From: Vibrio sp. 10N.286.49.B1 | GTDB lineage: Bacteria; Pseudomonadota; Gammaproteobacteria; Enterobacterales; Vibrionaceae | Length of the DNA: 64,000 nt | Direction: 5' to 3' | Assembly (NCBI RefSeq): GCF_002873335.1 | Contig: NZ_MCUW01000004.1 | Span: 93,179 to 157,178, forward strand | In this document: positions 9,127 to 16,973 of the stretch, in pieces | How the letters are laid out: each line of letters begins with the position of its first letter | How positions within the stretch are numbered: the first letter of the stretch is position 1 | Position numbers and translations under genes: made by a program | The notes under the pieces: generated by a model | What the model saw: only the letters and a program-made list of their open reading frames with translations | The model's database searches: none | What the model was told of the DNA's origin: nothing

Positions 9127-10050
9127 ATGGATGTGAAAGACATGGAAAAAATCACCGTATTATCTCGAATTCTGTTTGCGATCGCCTTGGTTGCACTCGC
9201 AGCTTCGATATACACATTTACCCAAGAAGCGAGACAACTTCGCACTGAGCTACCCGCTCTTCTTGCCCAAGTCGATACCACCGCCCAACGTATCACCCCT
9301 GTCGTGGAACAAATCAATCAACTTCAAGCCATTGTGCCGTCAATTTTGGCACAAAGCGCCGAATACCAGCGGTTAATTCCTGAAGTATTAACCCGTGTTG
9401 ATGACATTAATCAGCAACTGCCCATCATTATTAAAGAAGTTGAACAAGTCCGTGGGGCGATTCCACCAATTTTGGCACAAAGCCAGTCATGGAATGAATC
9501 GTTGCCGAGTATCCTAAAACAAGTGGACAAAACGAACACAACCGTTCGTCAAACAAATCAACAAATCGGTAAAGTAAACCAACAAATCCCAGATATTTTA
9601 GGTGAAAGTGCCGCGCTCAGAAAAGAAGTACCCGTGATCATCACTCAAGCTGAAGAATTAGTTTCTCAGGCTGAGCAAGCCGGGCGAGATGCCAGTAAAG
9701 GGGCGGTATCTGGTGTTATTGGCGGCATACTCAACTCCCCTTTCCAGTTAGTCGATAGAATCACCGATGTTTCTTCTGAAACCTTAGGGCTTAAACAAGA
9801 CCAAAGCTATACCGATGAGGACCGCGAAAAACACAAAGTCGCGCTCACACAACTGATGAAAGCCCCAAAAAAAGGACGAACGACAACCTGGTCTAACTCA
9901 CGATCGGGTAATAATGGTGAAGTGACGATTCAATCCGTCACACAAAATAACAATACGTCTTGTTATAGTGTGTTAAGCCGCCTTAATATCGCAAGCGGAC
10001 CAGACAAAGGGACGCACAATGTGGTCACTGAAAAATGCCTTGAGAATTAG
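9127..10050 (+). CDS. Membrane-anchored protein with ten 14-residue repeats; function unknown
   Basis: 307 residues. One N-terminal membrane segment (about 12-31) is followed by ten contiguous 14-residue repeats (about 41-180), most of the form xIPxILxQVxxxNx with proline at position 3 in eight copies. Next comes a glycine-rich patch (SGVIGGIL, near 195). The C-terminal domain (about 245-305, TTWSNSRSGNNGEVTI and two cysteines) loosely resembles the RT0821/17-kDa surface antigen C-terminal fold. The topology suggests an inner-membrane anchor with a long periplasmic rod. An in-frame ATG at 9142 may be the true start. It is followed 27 bases later by a GNAT gene on the same strand. I do not recognise a named family for the whole protein. 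Confidence 0.75.
   Translation: MDVKDMEKITVLSRILFAIALVALAASIYTFTQEARQLRTELPALLAQVDTTAQRITPVVEQINQLQAIVPSILAQSAEYQRLIPEVLTRVDDINQQLPIIIKEVEQVRGAIPPILAQSQSWNESLPSILKQVDKTNTTVRQTNQQIGKVNQQIPDILGESAALRKEVPVIITQAEELVSQAEQAGRDASKGAVSGVIGGILNSPFQLVDRITDVSSETLGLKQDQSYTDEDREKHKVALTQLMKAPKKGRTTTWSNSRSGNNGEVTIQSVTQNNNTSCYSVLSRLNIASGPDKGTHNVVTEKCLEN
9247..9666 (+). repeat. Region encoding ten tandem 14-residue repeats
   Basis: The 420 bases encode ten 42-base units. The protein units align without gaps, but the DNA copies have diverged, which indicates old duplication or selection on the protein rather than a recent satellite. Confidence 0.7.
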
Positions 10051-10077
10051 ACTTAAATGACAGAAGGAATGTAGGCG

Positions 10078-10608
10078 ATGACGGTCTATTATGTGCTAGA
10101 TAAACACGTCGATGAGGCGTTAGATAAGCAGCTTATCACGTTGCTAGGGACCTGCTTCACTAAGCCCAGTGATGTACGGTTTAAAACACAACGTTATTTC
10201 AACGAAATGCCCACCCACCGCTGGTACATCAAAGATGAGGAGGGTAACCGTATTGTTGCCCATCTCGCCGTTCACGAAAAGAGTGTCTTCGTAAACCAAG
10301 AAGCGATTGCTATTTCTGGTGTTGCAGAGGTATGTGTGCATCCTGATTATCGATCACGTGGTTATGTCAAAACCATGCTTGACCATTCCCATCGGGCTAT
10401 GCAGAAAAAAGGGATGGAATATTCCGTTCTGTTTGGCCGCGATGAGGTGTATTCATCAAGTGGCTATACCCGCGTAACCAATTTATTTCTTATGGATGCA
10501 CTGATGTTGACTAAAGGAACCAATGTTCCAGCAATGGTTTGCTCGCTACGATTCGATGGTCATCCATGGCCAAATGGGCACGTAATGCTTCATGGGCTTA
10601 CCTTTTGA
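10078..10608 (+). CDS. GNAT-family N-acetyltransferase
   Basis: 176 residues. The acetyl-CoA-binding motif A is visible as EVCVHPDYRSRGYVKTML (about 82-99), preceded by the beta-4 strand ISGVAEV. The C-terminal part (SSGYTRV) fits the beta-6/7 region. The substrate cannot be told from the sequence. It follows the repeat-protein gene after 27 bases and is probably cotranscribed with it. A 17-base direct repeat (10610-10626 and 10630-10646) lies just after the stop. Confidence 0.8.
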   Translation: MTVYYVLDKHVDEALDKQLITLLGTCFTKPSDVRFKTQRYFNEMPTHRWYIKDEEGNRIVAHLAVHEKSVFVNQEAIAISGVAEVCVHPDYRSRGYVKTMLDHSHRAMQKKGMEYSVLFGRDEVYSSSGYTRVTNLFLMDALMLTKGTNVPAMVCSLRFDGHPWPNGHVMLHGLTF

Positions 10609-10609
10609 C

Positions 10610-10646
10610 GTCATTTGGTGAAAAATAAAGTCATTTGGCGAAAAAT
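10610..10646. repeat. Short direct repeat, two 17-base copies
   Basis: GTCATTTGGYGAAAAAT occurs at 10610-10626 and 10630-10646, a 20-base period, between the GNAT stop and the convergent DUF4136 gene. Confidence 0.6.
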
Positions 10647-10656
10647 CGGTGAGCAA

Positions 10657-11226
10657 CTACGGTGTGCCCGGCACATTTTTCATCATTGAGGCGATAATGT
10701 CTTCCATTTCATCGCGCTGACTTGGGTCATCTATCCGTTGCTCAGTGGGTCCTTGTGCCAGTACACGCCAGCGAGGAAAATCACCGATAGGAGCAAACGC
10801 GGCGATATAAACACTGCCTTTTTCACCCTTTTCACCTGGCTTGGCATCGACTTGAATACCCGTTGAAATTTGAGTACTTTCGAACACCTCGTCATCGGTC
10901 ACTTTTGACTCTGTGGCAATACCAAACTCCATCCACATCTGAGGAGATTGTGAGGCCAATACTCTCACAAAGCCTTTTTTAGACAGCTCGTTATCGATAA
11001 GTTCTTGGATTACCGCGATGTACTCTTGACCATCAATTTTAGAAGGAACATGCGCAACGGCAGCATCCGCTTTCCAAGAATAAGTATTAGGTTTGCTTGC
11101 CGGTAGAAACGAAAAATCACCCGTTGTCGCTATACCGTACGAGAAATTAGCTTGAGGAGGGGTGACCGTCGTACAACCCATTAGCAGTAGACTAATAATA
11201 GCGCTTAGTAGTAATGTTGACTTCAT
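10657..11226 (-). CDS. DUF4136 lipoprotein
   Basis: 189 residues with a lipoprotein signal (SLLLMGC, Cys at about 18). The mature part has the DUF4136 pattern: FSYG, an aromatic F-x-F-L-P block, YSW, an I-x-x-E-L-x-x-K-G-F helix near 95, and an MWMEFGIA strand. These are outer-membrane or periplasmic lipoproteins of unknown function. It appears monocistronic and converges with the GNAT gene. A 16-base tandem repeat lies upstream of its promoter region. Confidence 0.82.
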   Translation of the reverse strand: MKSTLLLSAIISLLLMGCTTVTPPQANFSYGIATTGDFSFLPASKPNTYSWKADAAVAHVPSKIDGQEYIAVIQELIDNELSKKGFVRVLASQSPQMWMEFGIATESKVTDDEVFESTQISTGIQVDAKPGEKGEKGSVYIAAFAPIGDFPRWRVLAQGPTEQRIDDPSQRDEMEDIIASMMKNVPGTP

Positions 11227-11335
11227 GCTGGTGCTCTTTATTTACCCAAATACACTCTTAATATTAATTCACGTTTCCGGAAGTGCCTAGTAAAAACAAT
11301 GACTTTGCGAACCAACGTCGATTTATCGTTTGGTA

Positions 11336-11398
11336 GGCAGTGGTTTAATGGGCAGTAGGTTTAATGGGCAGTAGGTTTAATGGGCATTAGGTTGATAG
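11336..11398. repeat. Imperfect 16-base tandem repeat, about four copies
   Basis: Units of GGCAGTAGGTTTAATG: a 15-base variant at 11336, two exact copies at 11351 and 11367, and a degenerate copy at 11383. It lies between the DUF4136 gene and the SYLF gene. Confidence 0.75.
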
Positions 11399-11456
11399 GC
11401 AGCGGACCCATTAGCATATCGATTGACTCCGTCATGCTAATGCTAATGGCGTCTGA

Positions 11457-12224
11457 TTACTGGTATACCGAGCGATAGGCAATGCCTTCTAATCGTTTAC
11501 GGAGTGTTTGGGCATACCCTTGTTCACTCTCAAAGCGATTAAGCACAGCCGACAGATCAGCCCCTTCCCCATACATAGCTCGATTAAACGATGCATTTAG
11601 CTTTAGTTGAAAGGTATCAATACTACCGCCAAAGTAGAGCCCTGTATTCTCAGAAACCATCATGGCAGAAATACCACTCGTGCCGCCAATCACTTTACCA
11701 CTTATGCCAGAACCAACCGTTAAATCCGCCGTACCTCCGACTTTGATGGGACTGGCGACCAGATCATCAATAACGTCGTCTGATAAAATAACACCAATGC
11801 CGCCAATTTTTTGAGCGCCAACCAATAAGCCAAACATCGCACTATTAAACTCAACGAAAATTGGTTCACTCCATTGTTGACCATGCCGGGTCATGAGTAT
11901 CCCCTCTCCCCATTGAGCGCCCAGTAAGAAACCAACCTGACCACCAGCAGGAAAAATAAGGATCGCTTTTGCTACACCCGTTAATCGCTTTACAGAATCC
12001 CAATGTTCAGTAGAGTCAAATTTATCGATTTTTTCTGCCGCATTTTCAATCATGCGAATAGCATCGTTCTTATCCGTTTTCAGCGTCATAGCAGAGGCCG
12101 AACTGGTTGTGTTTAAAGGCTCTGTGTGAGTAACGGCCGGTGTTTCTGCGAGTACGACAGAAGAGAAAAGCACAGACAATAAAAGCCAAGTAGCTTGAAT
12201 GAAAGAGGTAGGAAATAGTCGCAT
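11457..12224 (-). CDS. SYLF/YSC84 domain lipid-binding protein, secreted
   Basis: 255 residues with a cleavable signal peptide (first ~26 residues). The mature protein matches the SYLF (YSC84) fold: AKAILIFPAGGQVGFLLGA and GEGILM near 90-110, a FNSAMFGLLVGAQ helix, then a glycine-rich GGTADLTVGSGISG strand region and an FGGS loop. Bacterial members are periplasmic or outer-membrane associated and are thought to bind phospholipid. GGAG precedes the ATG. It stands alone. Confidence 0.82.
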   Translation of the reverse strand: MRLFPTSFIQATWLLLSVLFSSVVLAETPAVTHTEPLNTTSSASAMTLKTDKNDAIRMIENAAEKIDKFDSTEHWDSVKRLTGVAKAILIFPAGGQVGFLLGAQWGEGILMTRHGQQWSEPIFVEFNSAMFGLLVGAQKIGGIGVILSDDVIDDLVASPIKVGGTADLTVGSGISGKVIGGTSGISAMMVSENTGLYFGGSIDTFQLKLNASFNRAMYGEGADLSAVLNRFESEQGYAQTLRKRLEGIAYRSVYQ

Positions 12225-12403
12225 TGATACACTCCATAAAGTTTGAGGTGTATCTTATCAAGAAAAGATGGCGCACGTGGCACCATCTATTGATGAATTA
12301 GATAGTTGGTTTTTTCATTACCAGGTGTCGAGCCTGATCACTGGGTTGGCTAATGACTAACGTCAATTGCCATACCGTGATAACCAGAGACAAGTAAAGA
12401 GGG

Positions 12404-12985
12404 CTACTTACGCGCAACCGCCATCAACACAGGACGCACGCCTTTACCAGTATCAATTTCAAAAGGAACGGAAACGGTGACACTTTCAAAACCAGCATTT
12501 AACAAGACAGTTTCTGCACGATGCGTCGTCATACCGTAGGCCGCATCATCACTCTCTACAGCCCAATCCCATTGAATAAACAAGCCGTATTCATCAAGTA
12601 ATGTATAGATAATATTTGCCGTTTCCTGCAGATTATCTATGAATCCGCACACGGAAGACGCCACGACAAGATCAAACTGGTTTCTAAATGCGGGATGTTG
12701 CGCCACTAAACCACGAGTCAACAGATCAACGACGGGCTCTACGTTATTCAGTGCTTTTTTATCCAGCTCTTCAATCATAGATTCAGAGCCATCAAGCGCA
12801 ATGATTTGCTTGGCGTGAGGCGACATTAACTGGCTCAATAGCCCTGTACCACAGCCAAAATCCAGCACCGTTTTACGGGTCAGTGAGGTAATGTCCGTCA
12901 GTTGTTCAAAACAAGATTGAGCAAAAATGGCCGTCGCTTCATCATGCTCCCATGTCGCTGCGTACTCATCCCAATCGTTTGACAT
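12404..12985 (-). CDS. Class I SAM-dependent methyltransferase
   Basis: 193 residues. SAM-binding motif I is VLDFGCGTGLLSQL (about 40-53) and motif II is IIALDGSESMIEEL (about 62-75); a VVASSVCGFI post-motif follows. The substrate is not indicated. The ATG at 12985 is preceded by GGAGTGA. The gene diverges from the LysR gene at 13160, with 174 bases between the starts, so that regulator might control it; nothing else supports this. Confidence 0.8.
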   Translation of the reverse strand: MSNDWDEYAATWEHDEATAIFAQSCFEQLTDITSLTRKTVLDFGCGTGLLSQLMSPHAKQIIALDGSESMIEELDKKALNNVEPVVDLLTRGLVAQHPAFRNQFDLVVASSVCGFIDNLQETANIIYTLLDEYGLFIQWDWAVESDDAAYGMTTHRAETVLLNAGFESVTVSVPFEIDTGKGVRPVLMAVARK

Positions 12986-13159
12986 AGTTCACTCCATAAT
13001 TCATCAGTAACGCTTATAGAATAAGCACTGATTTTAATTCCTTAATAACTGGCCCTAGATTAAACCAGAATGCCCGTCAATTCCTAGTGTTATCTTCGTA
13101 ATCTTTGTTGTGCGTGCTATGATTTTAACCTACCTTTGTTGCCATAATTTTATCATTGG

Positions 13160-14044
13160 ATGACTATGAATTTTACTCAAATTGAAGCGTTTTGTGCGGT
13201 TGCCGAAACCGGCTCGGTTTCTGCTGCTGCCCGTCAAATTGACTGTAATCGCACCAAGCTAAGCATGGCCATCAAAGCATTAGAAAAAGATTTGGGCACC
13301 GAGTTATTCATTCGCACCGGTAACAATGTCGCGTTGTCTGAAACAGGTAAGGCTATTTATAAAGACTGCGAAAACTTACTGATCACATCGGCTCGAATTC
13401 GTAAAACCTGCAGTCAGGTTTCAGGTGAGTTTGCTACTGAAGTGTGGATCGCCCATGACGACTCACTTCCAGACACGCTGTGGCAAGATATCACGGTTCA
13501 AGTCAACCAGAACTTTCCAGCCATTTCGTTTAATGTTGTGTTAGCGTCATCCGGTGACCTATCGGCACTTGTCGAGAAGGGGCAAGTCGACTTTGCTTTT
13601 GGTGTGGATTATGAACGAATTGATGATCCAAGAATTGTTTACCAACCCTTAGGTAAGATTCGCATGATGTCCGTTTGTCGTTCCGACCACAAACTGTCCA
13701 AGCTTCCAAGAGTCTCTGACGAGGTGCTTCGTGATTCTATGCAGGTGTCGTTGGCCTATCTCAATGAAAAAGCAAACCCTGAATTGCTACCCTTTTCTCT
13801 CAAATACATCGGCTTTTCGAGCTTTGAATATATGCTCAGAACCATTATTTCTGAGGGAGCGTGGGGGGTGCTACCAGAGCCTCTTATTCGTCAGTACCTT
13901 AGAGAACAAGCGCTCTCTGTTATTAAACATACTTACGGGCTGACACAAGAAGATTTTTGTATGTTTACCGCCGCTGGGATGTCGGAACACCCCGCGATGA
14001 TTTGGACTGCAGACCAAATCAGTGACTATTTGTTCGCGTTCTAA
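13160..14044 (+). CDS. LysR-family transcriptional regulator
   Basis: 294 residues. The N-terminal HTH (FTQIEAFCAVAETGSVSAAA, then a CNRTKLSMAIKALE recognition region) precedes an effector domain of the usual length. The recognition helix has an unusual CNRTKLS in place of the more common SQPAVS-type sequence. A second ATG at 13166 has a better spacing to GGA and may be the true start. It is divergent from the methyltransferase gene. Effector and targets are unknown. Confidence 0.82.
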   Translation: MTMNFTQIEAFCAVAETGSVSAAARQIDCNRTKLSMAIKALEKDLGTELFIRTGNNVALSETGKAIYKDCENLLITSARIRKTCSQVSGEFATEVWIAHDDSLPDTLWQDITVQVNQNFPAISFNVVLASSGDLSALVEKGQVDFAFGVDYERIDDPRIVYQPLGKIRMMSVCRSDHKLSKLPRVSDEVLRDSMQVSLAYLNEKANPELLPFSLKYIGFSSFEYMLRTIISEGAWGVLPEPLIRQYLREQALSVIKHTYGLTQEDFCMFTAAGMSEHPAMIWTADQISDYLFAF

Positions 14045-14398
14045 CCCTTTTCATCGTCATACTCTCCATTAAATTGCACAGAAAATGCGGTGTGGCGCGC
14101 CCTCTCACCTCACTCTATTCCGATCGATTTATACCGAGTTCAGCCTCAGCGCCAGATGAATAATTCAGTTCGTTAGTTTCAAGTTTGTCCCTGTCTATAT
14201 CTAATAAATTTAATAACATCGCCGTACCCATCAGTGAGTGTCAACATTAGTGACACCCGATATGGCAATGCATGTAATTGATTTAAAACAAAATAAAATA
14301 AATTCAGTTTGGCCGCCGCTCCTTAATGTTTAACTATTGTTTGAAATAACATCACATAGCGCAAACAATGGACTTAGAAACTAAATAAGGTAAATGGT
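14045..14398. other. Intergenic region with one operator-like inverted repeat
   Basis: 354 bases between the LysR and CDF genes. GTGTCA at 14238-14243 and TGACAC at 14251-14256 form an inverted repeat with a 7-base spacer that could be a regulator site. Otherwise AT-rich promoter-like sequence precedes the CDF gene; no ORF or RNA is evident. Confidence 0.35.
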
Positions 14399-15127
14399 AT
14401 GCGCCCGAACAACGGAAACAACGAAACTCGAACTCTGACAGTCTCAGCCCTTATTGCAACAGTATTTGCAGGTGGCGGACTAGCAGTAGGGATCGTTATG
14501 GGCTCTCTTGTCATTGCCTTTGATGGTGTTTATTCGTTAGTCAGCTTGCTGTTAACATTATTGTCACTGGCAGCAGCAAACCAATTAAAAAACAGCGACA
14601 GTGTGCTGTCATTGGTGGGTCGTAATCGTGTTGAAGCCATCGTTATCGCTATCAAGGCATCCGTAATCCTGCTTATTGTCTCGGTGTCTCTGTACTCAGC
14701 GGTCTCTTCTCTGTTTTCGGGCGGCCGTCCTATCGACACCTCAATCGCAACCATATTTGGTGTGTTGAATGTCGTGGGTTGTGGTTACGCTTGGTGGTAT
14801 ATCGAGAAAAAAAACAAAGCCTTGTCTTCCAATTTAATCGATGCTGAGTCAAAGCAGTGGCAAATGGATACGATGTTGAGTGTCGCGGTCACGGCAGGTT
14901 TTATTGTGGCATGGTTTGTCGAACAAACTCCATGGTCAGGATACAGCGTGTACGCCGACCCAATGATGATGATCTTGATGTCCGCTTACTTTATCAAAGT
15001 ACCTGCCGTCATGTTGAAAGAAGCATTCAACGACCTGGCTAAAGAAAAAGCCAAGCGTAAACATGCGCAGCAAAAGCAGAGCAGTACAGCACGTTCTCGT
15101 AAGCGTATTGCAACCAGCAATGCCTAG
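14399..15127 (+). CDS. Cation diffusion facilitator (CDF) family transporter, short form
   Basis: 242 residues with about six membrane segments. The CDF signature is present: AFDGVYSLVSLLLTLLSL in TM2 and DAESKQWQMDTMLS in TM5, carrying the acidic metal-site positions, then YADPMMMILMSAYFIK. The usual cytoplasmic C-terminal dimerisation domain is missing; a basic tail (KEKAKRKH and onwards) replaces it. A divalent metal is the likely substrate, but which one is unclear. It overlaps the convergent START gene by four bases. Confidence 0.78.
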   Translation: MRPNNGNNETRTLTVSALIATVFAGGGLAVGIVMGSLVIAFDGVYSLVSLLLTLLSLAAANQLKNSDSVLSLVGRNRVEAIVIAIKASVILLIVSVSLYSAVSSLFSGGRPIDTSIATIFGVLNVVGCGYAWWYIEKKNKALSSNLIDAESKQWQMDTMLSVAVTAGFIVAWFVEQTPWSGYSVYADPMMMILMSAYFIKVPAVMLKEAFNDLAKEKAKRKHAQQKQSSTARSRKRIATSNA

Positions 15128-15768
15128 TCGGTCACGTGTGGATGAGAGAGATGCTGGTAATGCTGTATTTCTCTTTTCAATCCTTTAAAGGTTTCAATGG
15201 CTCCGTCAATGGCCAGTTGATTCACCAACCAATCAGGTAATGCACCACCGGGATCAGCAAAAGCGGTGTACATGATAAATACGTTGCCGTCCTCCAGCTT
15301 CGTTAACTCCCATCGAGACTTTACTTGAGTAATTCGCACAAAACCTTGCTGTTCAGCCAAGTAATCAGATGCATCTTTGATCTCAAGTATCAAGCGATTG
15401 TCTTGCTGATAGTAACGTGAGTACGTCACCATATCTCGATCAAGTGCTGGCCATGGCGCTAGAAATGTCGTGTAAACAATGTTCTCATTGGCCGATATCT
15501 GCGATAAGACTTTGGTCTGGTCAACATTGTGTAACCAATTAGGCACATGTTCTGTGTCTTCAAATAACCGCAGGAAAGCACTGAATGTTGTTGTGACATC
15601 GGCATGCACCCGTATCTCTACCAATCCGTCCTTGTGCTCTCGTTTATACAAGGTCACCGCATCTTGGTTATAACTCACCAACCACGGTTTTCGAGCCGCA
15701 TTGACAGGCGGGACAAGCGAAAGGACGAGCGCCGTCGTTACAACCAAACGCAGGATAAAAGCGAACAC
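15124..15768 (-). CDS. START-domain lipid-binding-like protein, secreted
   Basis: 214 residues with an N-terminal signal peptide. The body has a START/SRPBCC pattern: a DGLVEIRVHADV strand, a DTEHVPNWLHNV helix, APWPALDRDMVTYSRYY, and the final amphipathic helix GAIETFKGLKREIQ. Such bacterial proteins are periplasmic and presumably bind a hydrophobic ligand. The start is GTG at 15768 with AAGGAG ahead of it. The tail overlaps the convergent CDF gene. Confidence 0.78.
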   Translation of the reverse strand: MFAFILRLVVTTALVLSLVPPVNAARKPWLVSYNQDAVTLYKREHKDGLVEIRVHADVTTTFSAFLRLFEDTEHVPNWLHNVDQTKVLSQISANENIVYTTFLAPWPALDRDMVTYSRYYQQDNRLILEIKDASDYLAEQQGFVRITQVKSRWELTKLEDGNVFIMYTAFADPGGALPDWLVNQLAIDGAIETFKGLKREIQHYQHLSHPHVTD

Positions 15769-15853
15769 GAACCACTCCTTGTGTATGATAACTCACTCTA
15801 TTGGTTACCGTATTACGTTAGTCTACCACCCGACTTTTCGCGAGCTAGATACA

Positions 15854-16774
15854 TCAAGATTGAGTCTGGCTTTCTTGTGCTGGTTTCTCTTTCGTTGCCC
15901 AATAACACAGCAACGATCCGATGGTCACCATCGTGACGCCTTGCCAAAACGAGGCACCCAACACCACCGAAAGATAAAATGACGAGAAAATAGTCGATAG
16001 CACTGGCGTAAAATACGAAAACGTCGCCAAAAGCATCATGTTGCCCCCTATGATGGCATAATTCCATAGCGCGTAGCCTGCGCCCATCACAAGACCCGAC
16101 ACGATTAATATCATCACAGAGGATGTAGAAAACGTCATACCTTGCTCATTACTCAGCGCATATTGGACCCATAGCGTGACGGCGGTTGCGATAAAAAACA
16201 ACACAATCGCATTTTTTCCCTGGCTCATTACTGGCGTAATGTTGCAGTAGATTGCCCAAATAAAAGCCGCAGTAAATGCCATGAAATACGTGGCTGGATT
16301 CGAGGCGATATTGTCAACAATACGCTCGAGTGACAACCCCTCATCACCCGAAATGCACCATACTACACCTACAAACGCGAGTATCACGCTCGGGTACACC
16401 AAGGCGTTGACCTTACGATGACTTCTGATAACCGCAAAGAGTACGGTCAAAGCAGGCCACAAATAATTGATGACCGCCATTTCCATTGCTTGATGTCGAT
16501 CGTTTGCCATACCAAGTGATAACGCTAAGAAAATCTCATAACAGACAAACAAGCTTCCTCCTATCAAGAGATATTTGAGAGAAAAATCTTTCAAACGAGG
16601 AAAGCCCATCACTAATACTAATGCTATCGCACTGACGCTATACATCATTGCAGCACCGCCAATTGGGCCAAATAACTCGGCAATATTTCGAGTTAACGCC
16701 AGCAAGCAACTCCACAATAAAATGGCTAGCACACCACACAACGTATATTTTTTTGTATTTGAAGCCACGCTCAT
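15854..16774 (-). CDS. yddG: Aromatic amino acid exporter of the DMT superfamily (YddG-like)
   Basis: 306 residues, about ten membrane helices and two EamA repeats. It opens with YTLCGVLAILLWSCLLALTR, then GPIGGAAMMYS and a GMANDRHQAMEMAVINYLWP stretch that I associate with YddG, the exporter of aromatic amino acids and other neutral metabolites. It is monocistronic and divergent from clsC. The YddG assignment rather than another DMT branch is moderately sure. Confidence 0.78.
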   Translation of the reverse strand: MSVASNTKKYTLCGVLAILLWSCLLALTRNIAELFGPIGGAAMMYSVSAIALVLVMGFPRLKDFSLKYLLIGGSLFVCYEIFLALSLGMANDRHQAMEMAVINYLWPALTVLFAVIRSHRKVNALVYPSVILAFVGVVWCISGDEGLSLERIVDNIASNPATYFMAFTAAFIWAIYCNITPVMSQGKNAIVLFFIATAVTLWVQYALSNEQGMTFSTSSVMILIVSGLVMGAGYALWNYAIIGGNMMLLATFSYFTPVLSTIFSSFYLSVVLGASFWQGVTMVTIGSLLCYWATKEKPAQESQTQS

Positions 16775-16973
16775 CCACTCTAATATCTAAAAAGCCAACC
16801 TGAAAATAAACCGTTATAAGCCCTTACTATGCAACTTACCTAGCGTACAGTACCCTAGAAAAACTCTTGAGAAAAGAGTGTGTTAAAATCACAATCATCT
16901 CGTGATTTTTCGGGCATAAGTGTCTACACTCTTTTAAAAAAATCCGTCCTTAACTGTATTCAACACTTAAATC

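Noticed and set aside
15604..15936. 110-codon plus-strand ORF opposite the START and YddG genes
   Set aside because: It is a shadow across two well-supported minus-strand genes and has no domain.
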